DNA of 10,058 nt. Source: an uncultured Eubacteriales bacterium. GTDB taxonomy: Bacteria > Bacillota > Clostridia > Oscillospirales > Oscillospiraceae. Where the stretch lies: assembly GCA_900546485.1 (NCBI GenBank), contig URDK01000092.1:1-10058 (forward strand), read 5' to 3'. The notes below the pieces were generated by a model, which worked only from the letters and a program-made list of their open reading frames with translations, ran no database searches and was not told the origin of the DNA. The translations under genes and the position numbers were made by a program. Below are positions 6,739-10,058 of the stretch, in pieces. Within the stretch, counting starts at the first letter, position 1; each line of letters begins with the position of its first letter.

Positions 6739-7650
6739 TCAGTCCTCCTTCCCTATGCTCCGGCCTATCTCCACCAGGCGTTTGAGCCTGTGGCTAAGGC
6801 AGGATTTCGTCACCGCGGGACTCGAGAGCATGGCGAGGTCCGCGAGGCTGGCCTCCGGGTTCGCTATCCTCAGCAGCGCGGCCTGCTGCAGGCCCTCCGG
6901 CAGCCCGTCCAGGCCGTACTCCTGCTCCACGGCGCGTATTGCCTCGAGCTGGAGCTGCGCGGCGGCGACGGTCTTGTCCGCGTTTGCCGTGTCGCAGTTC
7001 ACCTTGCGGTTTATCTCGTTGCGCATGTCACGTTCGACCTTCGCCGACATCACGTCCATGGCCGCCACGGGCGCTCCCACGGCGGTGAGGAAGTCCGCAA
7101 TGGCCTCGGACTGCTTCATGTAGGTGACGAAGTTCGCCCCGCGCATGGCCTGTCCCGGTTCCAGGCCGAGCTCGAGCAGCACTGAGCAGAGCTCGCGGCT
7201 GACGCTCGAGTGCGTCGTGGCAAGCTCGAGGTGGAAGCTCTTGGACGGGTCTGTCACGCTGCCCCCGGCGAGGAAGGCCCCGCGCACGAAGGAGGCGCGG
7301 CAGCAGTCGTTTTCAAGCACTCCGAGATTTATGTGCAGCGTCAGCGTCTCCGCCGCCTCCATGCCGAAGGCACGGTAGACCGCGGCTATTTTTTCGGCGT
7401 CGCTTATGAGGAAGCGCCGCTTGCCTGCGGCGCCCTCGGCCGGGCGCTCGTCAAAGTCTATCGAAAAGGCGCGTCGGAAGAGCCGGGGCAGCCGCTCGGC
7501 AAAGTCGTCGTTCGCCGTGACTATCCTTATCTCGCGCGGAGAGAACACGCTGCAGTAGAGCAGCGCGCCGTAGGCCTCCGCGACGGCGCAGCAGCGCCGT
7601 TTTACAGGCACGCGGCATAGCTCCGCCTTCGCCCTCGATGAAAATGTCAC
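6739..7650 (-). CDS. whiA: WhiA-type DNA-binding protein (LAGLIDADG-like + helix-turn-helix)
   Basis: WhiA has a degenerate LAGLIDADG homing-endonuclease fold joined to a C-terminal helix-turn-helix. In Streptomyces it is a sporulation transcription factor working with WhiB. In Bacillus it binds the chromosome and influences division and nucleoid organisation without clear transcriptional control. This 303-residue copy shows the family N-terminus (MTFSSRAKAEL), the core motif CRASFVRGAFLAGGSVTDP (117-135), a second LAGLIDADG-like unit from about 152 to 205, and a C-terminal HTH at roughly 255-297 containing ASLADLAMLSSPAVTKSCL. The start is GTG, supported by AAGGAGG at 7660-7666 with 9-nt spacing and by the match of the N-terminus to relatives. 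The last codons carry the ribosome binding site of dnaE, which starts 3 nt after the TGA. Confidence 0.95.
   Translation of the reverse strand: MTFSSRAKAELCRVPVKRRCCAVAEAYGALLYCSVFSPREIRIVTANDDFAERLPRLFRRAFSIDFDERPAEGAAGKRRFLISDAEKIAAVYRAFGMEAAETLTLHINLGVLENDCCRASFVRGAFLAGGSVTDPSKSFHLELATTHSSVSRELCSVLLELGLEPGQAMRGANFVTYMKQSEAIADFLTAVGAPVAAMDVMSAKVERDMRNEINRKVNCDTANADKTVAAAQLQLEAIRAVEQEYGLDGLPEGLQQAALLRIANPEASLADLAMLSSPAVTKSCLSHRLKRLVEIGRSIGKED
6744..6750 (-). promoter_or_regulatory. Ribosome binding site that fixes the dnaE TTG start
   Basis: AAGGAGG on the minus strand lies inside the last codons of whiA, 8 nt before the TTG initiation codon at 6735-6733. It is a full-strength anti-16S match. 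It supports initiation at this TTG and coupling of dnaE translation to termination of whiA. Confidence 0.85.
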
Positions 7651-7676
7651 GCGGCACTCCCTCCTTCCCCGCGATC

Positions 7677-8678
7677 TCAGCCGTAGACCCTGGTGTGCGA
7701 TTTCACGCGGTAGAGCCGCAGCAGCTCCCGCGCCAGCGCCTCCGGGTCGTGGCGCACGTAGCCTGAGGCCCAGCCCGCCACCGGGGCGCGCAGCACGCCC
7801 ACGCCGAGGTGAGCGACCTCCTCCTCGTCCACGCGGACGGGCTCCGCGCCCTCCGCGCCGTACTTTTCAAGCAGCTCGGCCGGGATCTCGCGGTCGTTTG
7901 CGAGGCACCAGTCGAAGAGCCGCTCGCCCGAATTTGAAAACAGCGCCCCGATGTGGTCCGAGGCCGTGTAGCCCTCCGTCTCGCCGTCCTGGGTCATGAC
8001 GTTGAGCACGTAGATGCGGAAGGCGTCCGACTGCGCCACCGCGCGGGCCACGCCCTCGGTGAGCAGGTTCGGCATGATGCTCGTATAGAGGCTGCCGGGG
8101 CCGAGGACTATCATGTCCGCCGCGTCGATGGCCTCGAGCACCTGGGGCAGGGCCGCCGGGCGCTCGGGTATGAGCCGCACGCGGCGTATGCGCGCGTCGC
8201 GCTCCTTCTTGGCGTCGGCTATGTGCGATTCGCCCGTGACCTCGCTGCCGTCGTCGAACTCGGCGGCGAGGTAGACGTTCTCGTTGGTGACGGGCAGGAC
8301 CCGGCCCGTGATGGCCAGGACGTCGCTCATCTTGCGCACGGCCTCGTCGAAGGTCTCCGACATGCCGTTGAGCGCGGCGAGGAAGAGATTGCCGAAGCTC
8401 TGTCCCTTGAGACTGCCGTCCGTGAAGCGGTAGGCCAGCAGCTTTTCCATCAGCGGCTCGGTGTTCGCAAGGGCCTGTATGCAGTTGCGCACGTCGCCCG
8501 GGGGCGGCATGCCGAGGTCGGCCCGCAGCATGCCCGAGCCGCCGCCGTCGTCCGCGACGGTGACTATGGCCGTTATGTTCTCAGACTGCCGCTTGAGGCC
8601 TCGAAGCATGGTCGAAAGCCCGGTGCCGCCGCCTATAACGACGATGCGCGGGTCGGCTTCGCGTCTGCGTCTGCTCAT
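7677..8678 (-). CDS. yvcK: YvcK (CofD-like) gluconeogenesis / cell-shape factor
   Basis: YvcK-family proteins have a CofD-like Rossmann fold and bind UDP-sugars. In Bacillus and mycobacteria they are needed for normal wall synthesis and for growth on gluconeogenic carbon sources, and they are thought to connect carbon status to peptidoglycan precursor supply. Visible motifs are IGGGTGLSTMLRGLK (16-30), VADDGGGSG (41-49), PPPGDVRNCIQAL (58-70), GNLFLAALNGM (96-106), LGPGSLYTSIMPNLL (192-206) and YVLNVMTQDGETEGY (223-237). The 333-residue length is close to family norms. I chose the ATG at 8678 because AAAAGGGGTGA at the end of rapZ lies at the right distance. An in-frame TTG at 8696 would add six residues and overlap rapZ by 14 nt, without a ribosome binding site. 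The stop is 26 nt before whiA. No membrane segment or signal peptide is seen. Confidence 0.95.
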   Translation of the reverse strand: MSRRRREADPRIVVIGGGTGLSTMLRGLKRQSENITAIVTVADDGGGSGMLRADLGMPPPGDVRNCIQALANTEPLMEKLLAYRFTDGSLKGQSFGNLFLAALNGMSETFDEAVRKMSDVLAITGRVLPVTNENVYLAAEFDDGSEVTGESHIADAKKERDARIRRVRLIPERPAALPQVLEAIDAADMIVLGPGSLYTSIMPNLLTEGVARAVAQSDAFRIYVLNVMTQDGETEGYTASDHIGALFSNSGERLFDWCLANDREIPAELLEKYGAEGAEPVRVDEEEVAHLGVGVLRAPVAGWASGYVRHDPEALARELLRLYRVKSHTRVYG

Positions 8679-8682
8679 GAGC

Positions 8683-9540
8683 TCACCCCTTTTCAAGGTC
8701 GCGGAAGCTCCGCGCGGCGGGTATGCCCGCCTCCATGAGCCTATCGGCCAGCGCGCAGGCTACGGCGACGCTCCTGTGCCGTCCTCCGGTGCAGCCGATG
8801 GCTATATTCAGGTTGTACTTTCCCTCCTCGAGATAGAGCGGCATGAGGAACTTCAGCATCTCCGAGAGCATCTCGAGGAAGCGCTGGGCGTCGGCACAGC
8901 TCATGACGAAGTCCGACACCGGCCTGTCGAGGCCCGATAGGGGGCGGAGCTCCTCCACATAGAAGGGGTTCGGCAGGAAGCGCACGTCGAACACGAGATC
9001 CGCATCCATGGGCAGGCCGTATTTGTAGCCGAAGGCCGTCACCGTGACGGCCAGCCGCCGCGCCGCTGCGCCTCCGGGAAGTATGGCCGCTATCCTCGCC
9101 TGGAGCATCGCCGTCGTCAGCCCCGTGGTGTTTATGATGTAGTCCGCCCGCTCCCGCAGCGGTGCGAGCACGGCCACCTCACGCCGCACGGCGTCCTCTA
9201 TGGAGCCGCCCGCGAGCATGGGATGCGGCCGGCGCGAGCTTTTGTAGCGCCGCACGATGGTCTGCATATCCGCCTCCACAAAGAGGATGCGGTACTCGAG
9301 CCCCTGGTCCCAGAGCTTGTCCAGGGCGTCGATGAGGCCCGTTATGTTCTCTCTCTCGCGCACGTCGGTGACCAGGGCGACGCGCTCATAGCGCCCGCGC
9401 GTCGCGAGGCAGAGCTCCGCGAAACGCGGCAGCAGCGCCACGGGCATGTTGTCCACACAGTAATAGTCCATGTCCTCCAGAATGTCCGCGGCAAGGCTCT
9501 TGCCCGCCCCGGACATGCCGGATATTATGAGAAATTCCAT
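8683..9540 (-). CDS. rapZ: RapZ/YvcJ family P-loop nucleotide-binding protein
   Basis: This 285-residue protein matches the full length of the RapZ/YvcJ family. Seen in the sequence: a Walker A motif GMSGAGKS (residues 8-15), the DMDYYCVDNMP segment (23-33), a Walker B-like strand VALVTDVR (54-61), the C-terminal-domain signature FGYKYGLPMDADLVFDVRF (170-188) followed by LPNPFYVEELRPLSG, and GCTGGRHRSV (249-258). In E. coli the protein is an adaptor that delivers the GlmZ small RNA to RNase E to control glmS. In Bacillus the homologue YvcJ binds and hydrolyses nucleotides and affects competence; its target in Clostridia is not established. The tail ends LEKG and lacks the basic end of E. coli RapZ. 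The ATG start is 3 nt after murB, with an AAGGG/GAGGG-like ribosome binding site in murB's last codons. It is followed 4 nt later by yvcK, the usual order in Firmicutes. Confidence 0.96.
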   Translation of the reverse strand: MEFLIISGMSGAGKSLAADILEDMDYYCVDNMPVALLPRFAELCLATRGRYERVALVTDVRERENITGLIDALDKLWDQGLEYRILFVEADMQTIVRRYKSSRRPHPMLAGGSIEDAVRREVAVLAPLRERADYIINTTGLTTAMLQARIAAILPGGAAARRLAVTVTAFGYKYGLPMDADLVFDVRFLPNPFYVEELRPLSGLDRPVSDFVMSCADAQRFLEMLSEMLKFLMPLYLEEGKYNLNIAIGCTGGRHRSVAVACALADRLMEAGIPAARSFRDLEKG

Positions 9541-9543
9541 CCC

Positions 9544-10058
9544 TCAACCCTTCAAGATCCTGACCTCCGGCTCGAGCCGGACGCCGCTTTTTTCCAAGAC
9601 AGTTTTCTGTATATGCTCCATGAGGCGCAGGACGTCGTCAAACGTCGCGCCGCCGCGGTTTATGACGAAGCCCGCGTGCTTTTCCGAGACCTGCGCGCCG
9701 CCTATGGCGAAGCCCTTGAGCCCCGCCTGGTCTATGAGCGCGGCCGCGTAGCCTCCTACCGGCCGCTTGAAGGTGCTGCCCGCCGAGGGCATGTCGAGCG
9801 GCTGGGACGCGCGGCGCTTTTCCATGAGCTCACGCATCCGGACGCGTATGGCCTCCGGCTCCGCGGGAGTAAGCTTCACCGTCGCCGCCGTGACCAGCGC
9901 TCCCGAGCCTTCAAGCGCGCTGTGGCGGTAGGAAAGCTCAAGCTCCTCCGCCGGGGCCTCGCGCAGCGCGCCGTCCGGCAGGGCGAGCTCCGCGCTCTCG
10001 AGGACGTCCCTCATCTCGCCGCCGTAGGCGCCGGCGTTCATGGTCACCGCGCCCCCCA
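9544..10058 (-). CDS. murB: UDP-N-acetylenolpyruvoylglucosamine reductase MurB, C-terminal part (5' end outside window)
   Basis: MurB is the cytoplasmic FAD enzyme that reduces UDP-GlcNAc-enolpyruvate to UDP-MurNAc with NADPH, the second committed step of peptidoglycan synthesis. About 170 C-terminal residues are present. The reading frame stays open to the window edge, and the first residues (GGAVTMNAGAYGG) are the family's internal FAD-binding motif, so the gene is cut by the window rather than starting at the internal GTG near 10047. Further on are PSAGSTFKRP, carrying the serine that acts as proton donor (codon near 9775-9777), the segment GFAIGGAQVSEKHAGFVIN, and LEPEVRILG-like LEPEVRILKG near the C-terminus with the active-site glutamate. 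This arrangement fits the shorter type of MurB found in Firmicutes. The stop codon TGA is followed by only 3 nt before rapZ, which suggests one transcript and coupled translation. Confidence 0.96.
   Translation of the reverse strand, partial: GGAVTMNAGAYGGEMRDVLESAELALPDGALREAPAEELELSYRHSALEGSGALVTAATVKLTPAEPEAIRVRMRELMEKRRASQPLDMPSAGSTFKRPVGGYAAALIDQAGLKGFAIGGAQVSEKHAGFVINRGGATFDDVLRLMEHIQKTVLEKSGVRLEPEVRILKG

Noticed and set aside
5113..7185. Very long plus-strand open frame (690 codons) antisense to dnaE and whiA, and similar ones at 3253-5073, 1963-3021 and 7953-8738.
   Set aside because: They lie exactly opposite well-identified genes, have low-complexity His/Val/Ala/Gly/Arg-rich translations with no recognisable motif, and arise because the GC-rich coding strand rarely uses TTA, CTA or TCA codons in that phase.
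6739..7650. WhiA as an active LAGLIDADG homing endonuclease or intron-borne mobile gene.
   Set aside because: The protein has the WhiA-specific C-terminal HTH, sits in the standard chromosomal cluster and matches the known non-catalytic family.
8679..8696. TTG at 8696 as the yvcK start, adding MKRGEL.
   Set aside because: It overlaps rapZ and lacks a ribosome binding site, whereas the ATG at 8678 has AAAAGGGG at proper distance.

Overview
The window is GC-rich (roughly 60% by eye), and every gene I can support lies on the minus strand. Read from high to low coordinates it holds two transcription blocks. Gene content (WhiA, YvcK, RapZ, a DnaE-type polymerase without a fused exonuclease, a clostridial PrdX-like tRNA deacylase), dense AGGAGG ribosome binding sites and a sigma-A-type promoter point to a high-GC member of the Clostridia. 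Oscillospirales or a neighbouring order of gut Firmicutes is my inference. I see no RNA gene, CRISPR array, insertion sequence or prophage gene.

Block 1 (about 10058 down to 3268) is the conserved cluster murB (5' end cut off by the window edge) - rapZ - yvcK - whiA - dnaE. The genes are almost contiguous (gaps of 3, 4, 26 and 3 nt), and most ribosome binding sites sit in the tail of the preceding gene, so the block looks like one operon with translational coupling. It joins cell-wall precursor synthesis (MurB), a P-loop regulator (RapZ/YvcJ), a factor linking central metabolism and wall synthesis (YvcK), a division- and chromosome-linked DNA-binding protein (WhiA) and a replicative-type DNA polymerase. 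The small hpr/crh gene that often follows whiA in Firmicutes is absent, and dnaE follows directly with a TTG start.

Block 2 (about 3259 down to 60) starts at a near-perfect promoter (TTGACA, 17 bp, TGC-TATAAT) in the 90-bp gap after dnaE. The promoter lies within a 10-bp inverted repeat that also covers the dnaE stop codon. Downstream are two tandem CNNM/CorC-family membrane proteins (DUF21 + CBS pair + CorC_HlyC domain) that overlap by ATGA, then a prolyl-tRNA editing deacylase (ProX/PrdX type). The first CNNM protein has alanines where its partner has the family's polar serines and asparagine in the membrane domain, suggesting two specialised subunits.

Positions 1-40, downstream of the deacylase gene, hold two adjacent hairpins. 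They look like the start of a dispersed intergenic repeat that continues beyond the window. I found no convincing undescribed multi-gene system. The points most worth checking are the promoter/inverted-repeat junction, the asymmetric CNNM pair and the hairpin repeat.
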